Origin: Clostridia bacterium
GTDB lineage: Bacteria > Bacillota_A > Clostridia > Oscillospirales > Acutalibacteraceae
NCBI GenBank assembly: GCA_017456015.1
Contig: JAFTLL010000003.1
Coordinates: forward strand, 248,001 to 312,000
Direction of reading: 5' to 3'
DNA length: 64,000 nucleotides
Positions 15,288 through 24,362 of the stretch are shown here, in pieces. A program made the position numbers and the translations under genes. The notes below the pieces were generated by a model, which made no database searches, was not told the DNA's origin, and worked only from the letters and a program-made list of their open reading frames with translations. How positions within the stretch are numbered: the first letter of the stretch is position 1; every line of letters begins with the position of its first letter.

Positions 15288-16400
15288 CTATACAATGGAA
15301 AGTATTACATCCGCAATACGTTTGTTTGCGTCCGCTATGGCACAAGCACGAGCATTTTGCTCCATTTCACGCAGTATTTGAGGATGTTCCAGCATGGTTT
15401 GCACCTTGGAAATTAAGGATGCATCATTCAAATCCTTTTCTTCCAGAATGGCTGCTGCTTTTTTGTTTACCAGTGTCATTGCATTGTGATACTGATGATT
15501 TTCCGCCACATAAGGAGAAGGAATCAAAATAGAGGCCTTTCCGCAACACTCTATTTCACTTAAAGTAATGGCTCCGGCACGACAGATAACCAAATCGGCC
15601 GCCGGAAGAAGAACATCCATGTTGTCAATATACTCCGAAAGGCGGATGCCGTCATCCGACAAGTCCACCTCTTTTTCACGCAGTAGTGTTTGCATATGTG
15701 CAAACCCGGCCTTACCGGTTGCATGATAAAAATAGCATTTGTTTTGATGGTTCGCCCATTTCAGCATACCGGCAACCGCTTCGTTGATAGGTCTTGCTCC
15801 AAGGCTACCGCCAAAGGAGAGAACCATCGGACGATGGTCCAATCCGAGGATTTCTCTTGCTTCCTCTTTTGAATAACGAAACAGGGAACCCCGCACGGGA
15901 TTTCCGGTAACAACCGGGGCTTGCTTGCATTTCAAATATGCCTCTGCTTCGGGCATAGCAAGCATAACTTTATCCACACTGCCCGCCAACATTTTACTTG
16001 TAACACCCGGAAAGGCATTTTGCTCATGAATAGCCGTTTTTATGCCAAGCTTAACCGCCATACGCAAAACAGGGCCGCTGACATAGCCGCCCGTGCCGAC
16101 AACCACATCGGGATTCAGTTGCCGCAATATCTTCTTTGCATCGGCGGAGGACTTGAAAACGCGATAAACATTTCGCACATTTTCTTTCATATTCCCTACC
16201 GTTAATTTTCTTTGAAATCCGCGTATATCTATTGGATAAAAGGCGTAATTCTCTGCTCGAACAAGGCGACTTTCCAATCCGCGTTCGGTTCCGATATAGC
16301 TGATTTCGGCCTCGGGAATCCGCTCTTTAATATATCCTGCAACAGCCAATGCCGGATTGATATGGCCCGCAGTACCGCCGCCGGCAAACACAATTTTCAA
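15288..16400 (-). CDS. murG: UDP-N-acetylglucosamine-lipid I GlcNAc transferase MurG
   Basis: Peripheral membrane glycosyltransferase that makes lipid II. The 370-residue protein has the N-terminal lipid I-binding GGGTAGHINPALA loop, HEQNAFPG, GGSLGARPIN and the C-terminal UDP-GlcNAc pocket with CRAGAITLSEIECCGKASILIPSP. All are family signatures and the length is normal. It lies between ftsW and murA on the same strand. Confidence 0.96.
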   Translation of the reverse strand: MKIVFAGGGTAGHINPALAVAGYIKERIPEAEISYIGTERGLESRLVRAENYAFYPIDIRGFQRKLTVGNMKENVRNVYRVFKSSADAKKILRQLNPDVVVGTGGYVSGPVLRMAVKLGIKTAIHEQNAFPGVTSKMLAGSVDKVMLAMPEAEAYLKCKQAPVVTGNPVRGSLFRYSKEEAREILGLDHRPMVLSFGGSLGARPINEAVAGMLKWANHQNKCYFYHATGKAGFAHMQTLLREKEVDLSDDGIRLSEYIDNMDVLLPAADLVICRAGAITLSEIECCGKASILIPSPYVAENHQYHNAMTLVNKKAAAILEEKDLNDASLISKVQTMLEHPQILREMEQNARACAIADANKRIADVILSIV

Positions 16401-16418
16401 ATCCTACACCCCCGTCAT

Positions 16419-17579
16419 CTAACGTTTTTCTACCCTGCTACTTCGTGAAATTGAAAGCACAATTCCCATTTCAGCCAGCAAAATCACCAAAGAGGTACCG
16501 CCATAGCTGAAAAAGGGCAGACTAATACCGGTGTTGGGTATTGTATTGGTAACAACCATAATATTCAATGCTGCCTGCAACCCAACCTGGAAAACCAGAC
16601 CCATTGCCATTAAAGCGGAATATTTATCGGGAGAGCGCATGGCAATAATAAAACCACGCCAAACCAAAAGACAAAAAATCAAAACAATAATCATTGCACC
16701 GATAAATCCTAATTCTTCACAAATGGTCGAAAAAATAAAATCGTTGTGCGGTTCCGGTACCCAAAGATATTTTTGCCGGGATTGACCGAGTCCCCTTCCC
16801 AGCAAACCGCCGGAGCCGATGGAGAGCAAAGACTGAATTGTTTGATATCCTTCGCCCTTAGGTGCTGACCAAGGGTCAAGCCAGTACTGAATACGGCTGG
16901 AAGCATATTTTACAACATCGGTAAAAAGAACGAGTGCTCCCAAACCGGCAACAACGCCGACACCGGAAAAAATATAAATCGCCTTGATTCCGCCCACAAT
17001 CATCAGTACAATACCAATCGCAAAAATCAATACGGTAGCTGATAGATGCGGTTCGAGAATAACCAAAATGCAGGGTGCAGCTAAAAGCAGACCCAAGAAG
17101 AAGATACCGAATTTAAAGGTCTTCATTTTAGAGTAGTTTGCACTGATTAGACTGGAAAACAAAAGAATAATGGCAAACTTTGCGATTTCAGAGGGTTGAA
17201 AGTTAATTGGCCCTATAACAATCCAGCGCTTAACATCCATTCCCGCAATCATCGGGTCAAGCACAAGAAGGAGTGCCAAAACGCCAAGAGATCCGATATA
17301 CAGCGGCCAGGCAATCTTCTTATAGACATGGCAATCCACTTTGGAAAGTCCGAACATAACCACAAGGCCAAACAGCGCAAACATTGCCTGTCTTAAAATA
17401 AATTTATAACTGTTGTCGTATTTTTCATAGGCATAGGCATAGCTCGCGGAAAAAAGCATTACCAATCCAATGGTAAGCAAAATAACAACTAAGGCCAGAA
17501 AGGTAATATCCATTTTGCCTTTTTGAATAAAACCGCGCTGCTTTGCGGATTTTACATCAATCACTTTTCCCCGTGCCAA
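16419..17579 (-). CDS. ftsW: SEDS peptidoglycan polymerase FtsW
   Basis: Septal glycan polymerase working with the class B penicillin-binding protein. The 386-residue protein shows ten or so membrane segments, the loop RIQYWLDPWSAPKGEGYQTIQS and the C-terminal signature NTGISLPFFSYGGTSL. Position in the dcw cluster between mraY and murG supports FtsW over RodA or SpoVE, although SpoVE-type SEDS proteins occupy the same place in some sporeformers and cannot be excluded. Confidence 0.93.
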   Translation of the reverse strand: MARGKVIDVKSAKQRGFIQKGKMDITFLALVVILLTIGLVMLFSASYAYAYEKYDNSYKFILRQAMFALFGLVVMFGLSKVDCHVYKKIAWPLYIGSLGVLALLLVLDPMIAGMDVKRWIVIGPINFQPSEIAKFAIILLFSSLISANYSKMKTFKFGIFFLGLLLAAPCILVILEPHLSATVLIFAIGIVLMIVGGIKAIYIFSGVGVVAGLGALVLFTDVVKYASSRIQYWLDPWSAPKGEGYQTIQSLLSIGSGGLLGRGLGQSRQKYLWVPEPHNDFIFSTICEELGFIGAMIIVLIFCLLVWRGFIIAMRSPDKYSALMAMGLVFQVGLQAALNIMVVTNTIPNTGISLPFFSYGGTSLVILLAEMGIVLSISRSSRVEKR

Positions 17580-17597
17580 GACCTTACCTCCTTAAAA

Positions 17598-18617
17598 TTA
17601 ACAGTAGACAAACAAAAGCAGTGCCAGCAAGCCGCCAAAGAGTGAAACAGTGGAAAACACGAGAACGATTTTATTTTCTTTCCAACCACACATTTCAAAA
17701 TGATGGTGCACTGGACTCATTTTAAATAAGCGTTTCTTTGTTTTTTTGAAATAAGCAACTTGCAGCACAACCGAAAGTGCTTCAAGCAAATAGACTAAAC
17801 CGACAAAAATAAGCAAAATCGGACGCCCGGTAGCAAAAGCAAGCCCTACAACCAAACCACCCAAAAAGAGCGAACCGGTATCCCCCATAAAGACCTTGGC
17901 CGGATTCAGATTCCACACCAAGAATCCAACACAACAGCCTGCGGCTGCAACCGAAAGTATATTGATGCCGATTTTGCCGGTCAATGCGCTCAGCAACATA
18001 AAAATTGCGCAAACAACCATCGTCACACCTGAGGCAAGACCGTCGATACCGTCGGTTAGATTTACAGCATTTACAAAACCATAAATAAAGATAAGTGAAA
18101 TCGGCCAAAAAAGCAGTCCGGCGCCTTTGGTAACATCAATGAATCCGACGAAAGGCAACCAAGTATAACTCAAACCGCCAAGCCGCATCGAAAACAAATA
18201 TAAAAATGAAGCAAGGAGCTGTAAAAAAGTTTTTTGTTTTGCCGTGAGGCCCAGGTTGCGTTTTTTAACAACCTTAATATAATCATCCAGAAAACCAATC
18301 AAGCCCATTGCCACCGCAAGTCCAATAGTGGAAAAGAATGTGGTCGCTTCCTGTCCGTTCGACATTTCGGCAATTAAGCTGCCGTCTCCGATTACATCTA
18401 CGGCAAAACAAAGAGCCGCCGTTACCACAAAAGCGATAATTAAAATCACGCCACCCATTGTGGGGGTTCCCTCTTTAGATTTATGCCACGCCGGCCCAAT
18501 ATCCAATATAGTTTGCCCGAATTTTAATTTTTTTAAATACGGAATAACCGGATAGCCCAGAATGTAGGTGACTAAAAATCCGCAAATTGCTGAAAACAAC
18601 AAGGTTATTGTATTCAT
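17598..18617 (-). CDS. mraY: Phospho-N-acetylmuramoyl-pentapeptide transferase MraY
   Basis: Integral membrane enzyme that makes lipid I from UDP-MurNAc-pentapeptide and undecaprenyl phosphate. The 339-residue protein has about ten helices and the catalytic loops FLDDYIKVVKKRNLGL, NAVNLTDGIDGLASG and FMGDTGSLFLGG, plus the HHHFE cluster before the last helix. Its start overlaps the murE stop by 4 bases. Confidence 0.97.
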   Translation of the reverse strand: MNTITLLFSAICGFLVTYILGYPVIPYLKKLKFGQTILDIGPAWHKSKEGTPTMGGVILIIAFVVTAALCFAVDVIGDGSLIAEMSNGQEATTFFSTIGLAVAMGLIGFLDDYIKVVKKRNLGLTAKQKTFLQLLASFLYLFSMRLGGLSYTWLPFVGFIDVTKGAGLLFWPISLIFIYGFVNAVNLTDGIDGLASGVTMVVCAIFMLLSALTGKIGINILSVAAAGCCVGFLVWNLNPAKVFMGDTGSLFLGGLVVGLAFATGRPILLIFVGLVYLLEALSVVLQVAYFKKTKKRLFKMSPVHHHFEMCGWKENKIVLVFSTVSLFGGLLALLLFVYC

Positions 18618-20038
18618 TTCAACCTCTCCAAAGCCTCTTTTACAACTTCTCTCTCATCCAAATGAATCGTTTGATTTTCCAAAATCTGATAGGTTTCGTG
18701 TCCTTTGCCTGCAAGAACAATAATATCTCCCTTGCGTGCATTTTCAATTGCATAATGAATTGCTTCCACGCGATTGGGAATGGTAACATACTTTGTTTTT
18801 GTGTCAGCAAGACCTACCAAAATATCATCAATGATTTTTTCGGGGTCCTCGGTGCGCGGATTGTCACTGGTTACAATGAGAAAATCAGCCAGAGCCGCAC
18901 AAGCCTTCGCCATCAAAGGGCGTTTGGTACGGTCGCGGTCACCGCCGCAACCAAACAAAACAACCAAGCGATTTTTTTTGCACTCTTTAAATGTAGAAAG
19001 TACGTTTTCCAAACCGTCGGGCGTATGCGCATAATCGATGATAACTGTAAAATCTCGATTGGTGGGAACCACCTCTGCCCTTCCCTTTACGCCCTTTAAA
19101 TTGTCCAATGCGCGGCAAACCGTTTGAATCGGCACGCCCATTTCGACAGCGCATGTAGCGGCGCACATTGCATTATAGACCGTAAATTTACCTCCGGTAT
19201 GCAAGCGCATACGCCCGATAACTGAATATCCAACAAATTCAAAGTCCACACCAGTGGGCGAGTAGACAATGTTTTTTGCAGAATAACTTGCATCGTCGCC
19301 TACCGTAGAATAACTGCTGACCGGACAGGTCAAGCCCTCTGCTATTCTGTCGCTCCACGGGTCATCATAGTTCAGGATTGCAATTTCAGCCATGGCAAAA
19401 AGGCGCTTTTTCGCCAGCATATAATTTTCCATCGTTTTATGGTAATCCAGATGGTCTTGTGTGAGATTGGTGAACATTGCGGCGGCAAAATGTATACCAT
19501 GCACGCGTTTTTGGTCCAATGCATGAGAGGAAACCTCCATCACCGCGTAATCACAGCCTTTATCCAGCATTTGGCTGAACAATTCATTCAACTGATACGG
19601 ACCGGGCGTGGTGTTTTTTGACGAAAGTACTTCATCTCCAATCATATTTTGAATGGTACCAATCAAACCGACCTTGTGTCCTGCTTCTTCAAGGATTGCT
19701 TTAAGCATATAGGAAACCGAGGTTTTGCCGTTGGTGCCCGTTACTCCTAAAATCTTCAATCGTTTGGACGGATAATCAAACCATTTGGCGCACATCTCAG
19801 CATATACTGTTCTCGTGTCCTGTAACACGATTTGATTCGGCAAACCCAAATCTCGCTGGCAAACGATAATTGCTGCCCCTTTTTTCAAAGCCTCCTCTGC
19901 GAAACGGTGTCCGTCAACAGCCGCACCGTCAATACACACAAAAACACAGCCCGGCTCTACCTTTCTGGAATCATCGGTAATTCCACAAATATCCATATCC
20001 CCATACACCGTTGTTTGTAGCAGTTCCTTTAATTTCAT
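18614..20038 (-). CDS. murE: UDP-MurNAc-L-Ala-D-Glu ligase MurE (meso-diaminopimelate type)
   Basis: Cytosolic Mur ligase adding the third stem amino acid. The 474-residue protein has the ATP loop GVTGTNGKTS (residues 98-107), the central Mur ligase domain and the C-terminal specificity motif DNPR at 392-395 (SDNPRTEDP), the known marker for meso-diaminopimelate rather than lysine. The organism is therefore expected to have A1-gamma type peptidoglycan. murE lies between the penicillin-binding protein gene and mraY. The other Mur ligase genes murC, murD and murF are not in this window. Confidence 0.96.
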   Translation of the reverse strand: MKLKELLQTTVYGDMDICGITDDSRKVEPGCVFVCIDGAAVDGHRFAEEALKKGAAIIVCQRDLGLPNQIVLQDTRTVYAEMCAKWFDYPSKRLKILGVTGTNGKTSVSYMLKAILEEAGHKVGLIGTIQNMIGDEVLSSKNTTPGPYQLNELFSQMLDKGCDYAVMEVSSHALDQKRVHGIHFAAAMFTNLTQDHLDYHKTMENYMLAKKRLFAMAEIAILNYDDPWSDRIAEGLTCPVSSYSTVGDDASYSAKNIVYSPTGVDFEFVGYSVIGRMRLHTGGKFTVYNAMCAATCAVEMGVPIQTVCRALDNLKGVKGRAEVVPTNRDFTVIIDYAHTPDGLENVLSTFKECKKNRLVVLFGCGGDRDRTKRPLMAKACAALADFLIVTSDNPRTEDPEKIIDDILVGLADTKTKYVTIPNRVEAIHYAIENARKGDIIVLAGKGHETYQILENQTIHLDEREVVKEALERLK

Positions 20039-20047
20039 TTTTTACTC

Positions 20048-22303
20048 CTAATCTGTACTTTCATTGCTCCGGAAATAAACTGTAACAATACTGCCTCCCT
20101 CGACCGATTGACCCTGTGCAACGCTCTGTTTGTAGGCGCGCACACCCGAATCACCGAGACCTGTACCCATAAAGGATACATTCACGCCGGCCGAAGCTGC
20201 GGCGGCATTTACCTGTGAAATACTCATACCTTCAAAGTTGGGTACGGTTACCATTGAGAAATCAACCTCTGCCTCGGTATACAGTACCACAACACCGGAT
20301 TTATAAATATTTTGTGCCGCAACCGGGCTTTGCCGTTCTATCTTATTTCCATTGCCGACGACCTTATATTTCAGCCCTTTTTCCGAAAGCAGTTGCTTTG
20401 CTTCGGCAACCGATTTTTCAACCGTATCAGGCACGGTCACGGCCATGGTTTTCAAATCATCACTATCATACGCCGGCTCATATCCCAAATACGGCAATAC
20501 CTCGGACATAATTTGCGCACTTACCGGTGCAGCTACCGAGCTGCCGTAATAAGCGGTGCCGTGCGGTTCATCAAACATAAGCAAAATTGCAATTTCCGGA
20601 TTATCCATCGGCGCCACACCGCAGAAGGAGGCAATATAGAGTCCCTGCTCCCCTGTTTCATTCATTTTGGCCACCTTTTGCGAGGTACCGGTTTTGCCGC
20701 CGATTCGGTATCCGGCAAGATAAGCATTTTTTCCACCGCCGCCATTGACGACCTTTTCCATTAGTTGACACATTTCAGCTGAGGTTTCGGCCGAAATAAC
20801 CTGTCGTTTTACGGTTGGTTCAGTTTTGCTTACGGTTTTTTGATTTTCATCTAATATTTCGCTTACCAAATAAGGTTGGACCAGCTTTCCTCCGTTCACA
20901 ACAGCAGAAACGGCTGTGATAAGCTGAATCGGCGTAATATTAAAGGTTTGCCCGAAAGAAGAAGAAGCCAGCTCTGTAAGGCCCATATTTTCCGCTTTGT
21001 GATAAATCGGACTGGATTCGCCCGGCAAATCAATGCCGGTTTTTTCTGTCAAACCAAACGCTTCAAAGTACTTGGAGAATTTTTCTACACCCAGCAATTG
21101 ACCGAAAGTGATAAATACCGGGTTGCAGGAATTCTGTAACGACTCGGTAAGATTTTGCGTACCGTGACCGGTCAGTTTATGGCAATGGTATCTGTTGCCG
21201 GCCACCACAATGTAACCGGGACAATAGTAAGATTTGCTATGGTCTGTTACATTTTCTTCAATCGCGGCCGATGCTGTAACTACCTTAAAAACCGAGCCAG
21301 GGTCATAAACATCTGACACCGCTTTATTGCGCCATTGTTTGTTGCGCAGTTCTGATAGTTTTTTGGTCCGTTCCTCCCCCTCCAATGCGTCAACGAGCGC
21401 TTGGTCGGTTTCGGAAAGGGCAAATGGATCATTTAAATTAAAGTCACCCTTTACCGCCATGGAAAGGATCGCGCCTGTATTTACATTCATACAAACGGCA
21501 GCCGCTCGCTCGGTTACATTATTATCAACGATTGCTTGACTTAAATATTTTTCACATACGCTTTGAATATAGGAATCAATCGTAAGCACCAAAGAATTCC
21601 CCGGTTTGGCCTCGATTACGCTTTCATAACTGAACGGCATATCGGTTCCGTTAGCTTGTTTGGCCGCCACAACTCTGCCCGGCACACCGGTCAATTCATT
21701 ATCATACTGTAATTCAATACCACTTAAACCTTGGTTGTCGTCTCCCACAAAGCCTAAAACGACCGAAGCCAGATTGTTATCGGTATAATAGCGTTTGGTG
21801 CTCTCATCTAAACCGATATATTGCGAAAGACCATGTTCACTTTCGGATATAAATTTACGGATTTCATCCGCTTTATCCTGTTCTATTTTCTTTTTAATGA
21901 TAACATAGCTAACCTTTTTTTCGAGCTTTTCCAAGATGGTGTCGCTTTCCATGGAAAGGATTTTGGAAAGATTATCGCAAATTTCATTTTTAATTTCTTT
22001 TAATTCTTTGTCGGTCAACTTGGAGTTGATAAAACTGTTCGGCATCGCATACAGCGTCCAAACCGTGGCACTGGTGGCAAGCAGTTTCATATTTTTATCA
22101 TATATGTTGCCTCTTGCCGCAGTAATTTCGGTGTCGTACAACTGTTGTTCGGCGGCTTTTTTTTGATAAAACTCACTTTGTACAATCATTGTATATGCCA
22201 AGCGGACAGCCGAAATGCCGCCCAGGCCGATACAAAGACACAGCATAACAACCAACATTCTGCTGAACATGGTTTTGGTTACACCCTTAGCCAATTTTAT
22301 CAC
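20048..22303 (-). CDS. Class B penicillin-binding protein with PASTA domains (FtsI/SpoVD type)
   Basis: Septal or spore-cortex transpeptidase of 751 residues. It has an N-terminal membrane anchor (about residues 14-38), a dimerisation domain and a transpeptidase domain with S337-V-F-K340, S392-C-N394 and K537-T-G. Two PASTA repeats follow from about residue 630 to 748. As the only such gene between ftsL and murE it could serve vegetative division (FtsI), sporulation (SpoVD) or both. A GTG at 22303 gives the full frame, but a TTG at 22294 has a better-spaced AAGGCGG site. A terminator-like hairpin lies just upstream. Confidence 0.92.
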   Translation of the reverse strand: MIKLAKGVTKTMFSRMLVVMLCLCIGLGGISAVRLAYTMIVQSEFYQKKAAEQQLYDTEITAARGNIYDKNMKLLATSATVWTLYAMPNSFINSKLTDKELKEIKNEICDNLSKILSMESDTILEKLEKKVSYVIIKKKIEQDKADEIRKFISESEHGLSQYIGLDESTKRYYTDNNLASVVLGFVGDDNQGLSGIELQYDNELTGVPGRVVAAKQANGTDMPFSYESVIEAKPGNSLVLTIDSYIQSVCEKYLSQAIVDNNVTERAAAVCMNVNTGAILSMAVKGDFNLNDPFALSETDQALVDALEGEERTKKLSELRNKQWRNKAVSDVYDPGSVFKVVTASAAIEENVTDHSKSYYCPGYIVVAGNRYHCHKLTGHGTQNLTESLQNSCNPVFITFGQLLGVEKFSKYFEAFGLTEKTGIDLPGESSPIYHKAENMGLTELASSSFGQTFNITPIQLITAVSAVVNGGKLVQPYLVSEILDENQKTVSKTEPTVKRQVISAETSAEMCQLMEKVVNGGGGKNAYLAGYRIGGKTGTSQKVAKMNETGEQGLYIASFCGVAPMDNPEIAILLMFDEPHGTAYYGSSVAAPVSAQIMSEVLPYLGYEPAYDSDDLKTMAVTVPDTVEKSVAEAKQLLSEKGLKYKVVGNGNKIERQSPVAAQNIYKSGVVVLYTEAEVDFSMVTVPNFEGMSISQVNAAAASAGVNVSFMGTGLGDSGVRAYKQSVAQGQSVEGGSIVTVYFRSNESTD

Positions 22304-22341
22304 CGCCTTACGCCTTTTCGCCTGCCGTTTTTTATGCCAAA

Positions 22342-22370
22342 ACGAGAGTTAAAACTTGTTCAACTCTCGT
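22342..22370 (-). terminator. Terminator-like hairpin between ftsL and the PBP gene
   Basis: On the minus strand ACGAGAGTT, loop GAACAAGTTTT, AACTCTCGT is followed by only four T in total (CGTTTTGGC). The nine-pair stem is perfect but the short T-run suggests partial termination or an mRNA-processing structure inside the dcw cluster. Confidence 0.5.
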
Positions 22371-22409
22371 GTATCCGTCTTTTATGATATGAGCAATCGT
22401 CAGGAAGTA

Positions 22410-22820
22410 TTACTCCTCCGCCGGAAGGTAGACAATTTGGTCCCGACGGGGCTTTTGCATACCCATTTCTTTCGCTTCGTCCTCTAAATTGCTATAAGAA
22501 ATTTTTTGTTCCAATTGAATTTGTAACGCGGTTTCCCGGCTGTCTAACTCTTTAATTTCGTTCTGCACAGCCGCCGTTTGCGAACGCACACTTGTAATTT
22601 CTGCGCGAAGATAAATTTCTGCGCAAATCATAGAAAGCATAAATACCGCTACCATGATGATAGAAAAAACGCCGGAAACCGAATGGCGCAACGCTTTGTT
22701 TTTTACCGGAATTTTAATTACCGGTTTCTTTTTGGGCAACGCTTTGGCTGTGGATTCTCTCGCAGTAAACAAGCTGTAATCATATGCCGTCACACTTGTG
22801 TAATATCTGGAATTATCCAT
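22410..22820 (-). CDS. ftsL: FtsL-like cell division protein
   Basis: Small bitopic protein of 136 residues: basic cytoplasmic region, one membrane helix at about residues 47-68, then a predicted coiled coil (about 72-106) and a short tail EAKEMGMQKPRRDQIVYL, which resembles the A-x-x-L-GM-x-x-P end of FtsL/septum-formation-initiator proteins. It overlaps the rsmH stop by 8 bases and occupies the standard ftsL position. FtsL proteins are poorly conserved, so the call rests on topology and context. Confidence 0.8.
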   Translation of the reverse strand: MDNSRYYTSVTAYDYSLFTARESTAKALPKKKPVIKIPVKNKALRHSVSGVFSIIMVAVFMLSMICAEIYLRAEITSVRSQTAAVQNEIKELDSRETALQIQLEQKISYSNLEDEAKEMGMQKPRRDQIVYLPAEE

Positions 22821-23751
22821 TTGTATTCTCCTTTATTTTTTCTACAATCCTTAATTTTGCACTTCGACTGCGCGGGTTTTGCTCCAATTCGGCCGCAGAC
22901 GGTACAATCGGTTTTGTGTTTACCAAACGACCCTTCGGTGTTCTTCCGCATTTGCAAACCGGAAAATCCGGCGGGCAGACACAGCCTTTACAAAAACCGG
23001 CAAAGGTTTGTTTTACGATTCTATCTTCCAGTGAATGGAAGGTGATAACCGCCAACCGTCCGCCGCATTTCAATGTGTCAAATGCATCCTGTAACGCAGG
23101 TTGCAAAATATCCAATTCACCGTTCACGGCAATGCGTATGGCCTGAAAGCTTTTTCTGGCCGGATGCCCTTCCCTGCGTACCGCGGCCGGCACGCTGTTT
23201 TTAATAATTTCGGCCAACTCGACAGTTGTCGAAATCGGTTTTTCCGCACGATACCGGACAATTGCTTGGGCAATTTTACGGGAAAACTTTTCCTCTCCGT
23301 AAAGCCAAAGAATTTTTGCGATTTCTTCTTCGGGATATTGATTTACAAGGTCAGCGGCTGAAAAACCATTTTGACTCATACGCATGTCCAACGGCGCATC
23401 ACTGTGAAAAGAAAATCCGCGCTCCGGCACATCCAACTGATGAGAGGATACCCCAAGGTCCAATAAAACACCATCCAACGCCGGAATCTCCAAGCGTTTT
23501 ACAATTTTCTTAATATGACTAAAATTATCCTTTACCGGTGTTGCCGGTAACCCGTTCAAGCGTTCACTTACCACTGCAATCGCATCCGGGTCTTGATCGA
23601 CCGCAATCAGCCGCCCTAAGGTCAGCCGTTTTGCAATCTCTTTGGAGTGGCCGCCACCACCGGCAGTGCCATCCAGATAAATTCCCTCGGGACGAATACG
23701 CAAACCTTCTATCGTTTCATGCAGTAAAACTGAAATGTGTTGAAATTCCAT
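22813..23751 (-). CDS. rsmH: 16S rRNA (cytosine(1402)-N(4))-methyltransferase RsmH
   Basis: SAM-dependent enzyme that methylates C1402 in the ribosomal decoding centre. The 312-residue protein has the SAM-binding motif LDGTAGGGGHSKEI near residue 26, DLGVSSHQLD near residue 99, the ERGFSFHSDAPLDMRM block and the C-terminal ITFHSLEDRIVK motif. Its start overlaps the mraZ stop by one base, the usual mraZ-rsmH coupling. Confidence 0.97.
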   Translation of the reverse strand: MEFQHISVLLHETIEGLRIRPEGIYLDGTAGGGGHSKEIAKRLTLGRLIAVDQDPDAIAVVSERLNGLPATPVKDNFSHIKKIVKRLEIPALDGVLLDLGVSSHQLDVPERGFSFHSDAPLDMRMSQNGFSAADLVNQYPEEEIAKILWLYGEEKFSRKIAQAIVRYRAEKPISTTVELAEIIKNSVPAAVRREGHPARKSFQAIRIAVNGELDILQPALQDAFDTLKCGGRLAVITFHSLEDRIVKQTFAGFCKGCVCPPDFPVCKCGRTPKGRLVNTKPIVPSAAELEQNPRSRSAKLRIVEKIKENTNG

Positions 23752-24173
23752 TATTCCAACCCTGCCATAATTTCACCAATAGATTCTGGCGTATCCAAAA
23801 CGGCTTCGGCCTCCCAAAGCGCTTGATTCCAGATTTCCAATCGGGTAGACATTCCAAGCACATAGGCCTCTTCTCCCAAATTGGCATATTCCCGCAGGTT
23901 TTGCGGAATTAAAACGCGCCCCTGCGCATCACATTCCAATTTCGTAGCGCCGGCATACAAAAAGCGCTGCAAACGATTGGCTTTTACGGTTGGAAATTGA
24001 CGGATTTTTTGGTCCAGCTCTTTCCACTCTTCCTCAGAATAGATACAAAGGCAACGGTTTCCGTCAATACCGCGGCAAAGTACAAAAGAGGAACCAAGTG
24101 CGTCACGTAACTTGGCGGGAATAAAAATTCTGCCTTTTTTATCAATTGTATGTTTATACTCGCCGTACAGCAT
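23751..24173 (-). CDS. mraZ: Transcriptional regulator MraZ
   Basis: Head gene of the dcw cluster. The 140-residue protein carries two MraZ/AbrB-type repeats with the DxxxR motifs DKKGRIFIPAKLRD and DAQGRVLIPQNLRE. MraZ binds repeated boxes in its own leader and represses the cluster in E. coli and Mollicutes. Here the promoter at 24260-24288 is followed by GTGGT repeats with 10-base periodicity, which fits autoregulation. A strong AAGGAGG-type site precedes the ATG. Confidence 0.95.
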   Translation of the reverse strand: MLYGEYKHTIDKKGRIFIPAKLRDALGSSFVLCRGIDGNRCLCIYSEEEWKELDQKIRQFPTVKANRLQRFLYAGATKLECDAQGRVLIPQNLREYANLGEEAYVLGMSTRLEIWNQALWEAEAVLDTPESIGEIMAGLE

Positions 24174-24208
24174 TTGGCTCCCTCCTTTTTATCTATTTTT
24201 AGGGTCTT

Positions 24209-24257
24209 TAAACCACTTTTAAACATTTCAATTTACTTTTAAACCACTTTACACCAC
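24209..24257 (-). promoter_or_regulatory. Putative MraZ-binding repeats in the mraZ leader
   Basis: On the minus strand GTGGT-GTAAA-GTGGT places two GTGG boxes exactly 10 bases apart (24257-24254 and 24247-24244). A third lies at 24216-24213. The 11-mer AAAGTGGTTTA occurs twice, 31 bases apart (24250-24240 and 24219-24209). Ten-base spacing of TGG-containing boxes is what is known for E. coli MraZ, and AAAGTG boxes for Mollicutes. All lie just downstream of the -10. Confidence 0.6.
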
Positions 24258-24259
24258 CT

Positions 24260-24288
24260 ATTATACAATGGAGTCCTATAAAATGCAA
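24260..24288 (-). promoter_or_regulatory. dcw cluster promoter upstream of mraZ
   Basis: TTGCAT (24288-24283), 17-base spacer, perfect TATAAT (24265-24260), about 90 bases before the mraZ start. Probable SigA promoter for the whole cluster. Confidence 0.78.
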
Positions 24289-24315
24289 GTATTTTTTTCA
24301 ATTTTGCATAAAAAA

Positions 24316-24350
24316 TATGCGTTCAAAGGATTTTCTCCTTTGAACGCATA
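24316..24350. terminator. Bidirectional-looking intrinsic terminator downstream of nth
   Basis: Perfect 15-base arms TATGCGTTCAAAGGA and its complement flank the loop TTTTC, with A-runs on one side and T-runs on the other in both directions. It lies just beyond the nth stop (24363), terminating nth on the minus strand ahead of the mraZ promoter. Confidence 0.88.
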
Positions 24351-24362
24351 AAAAACTTCAAT

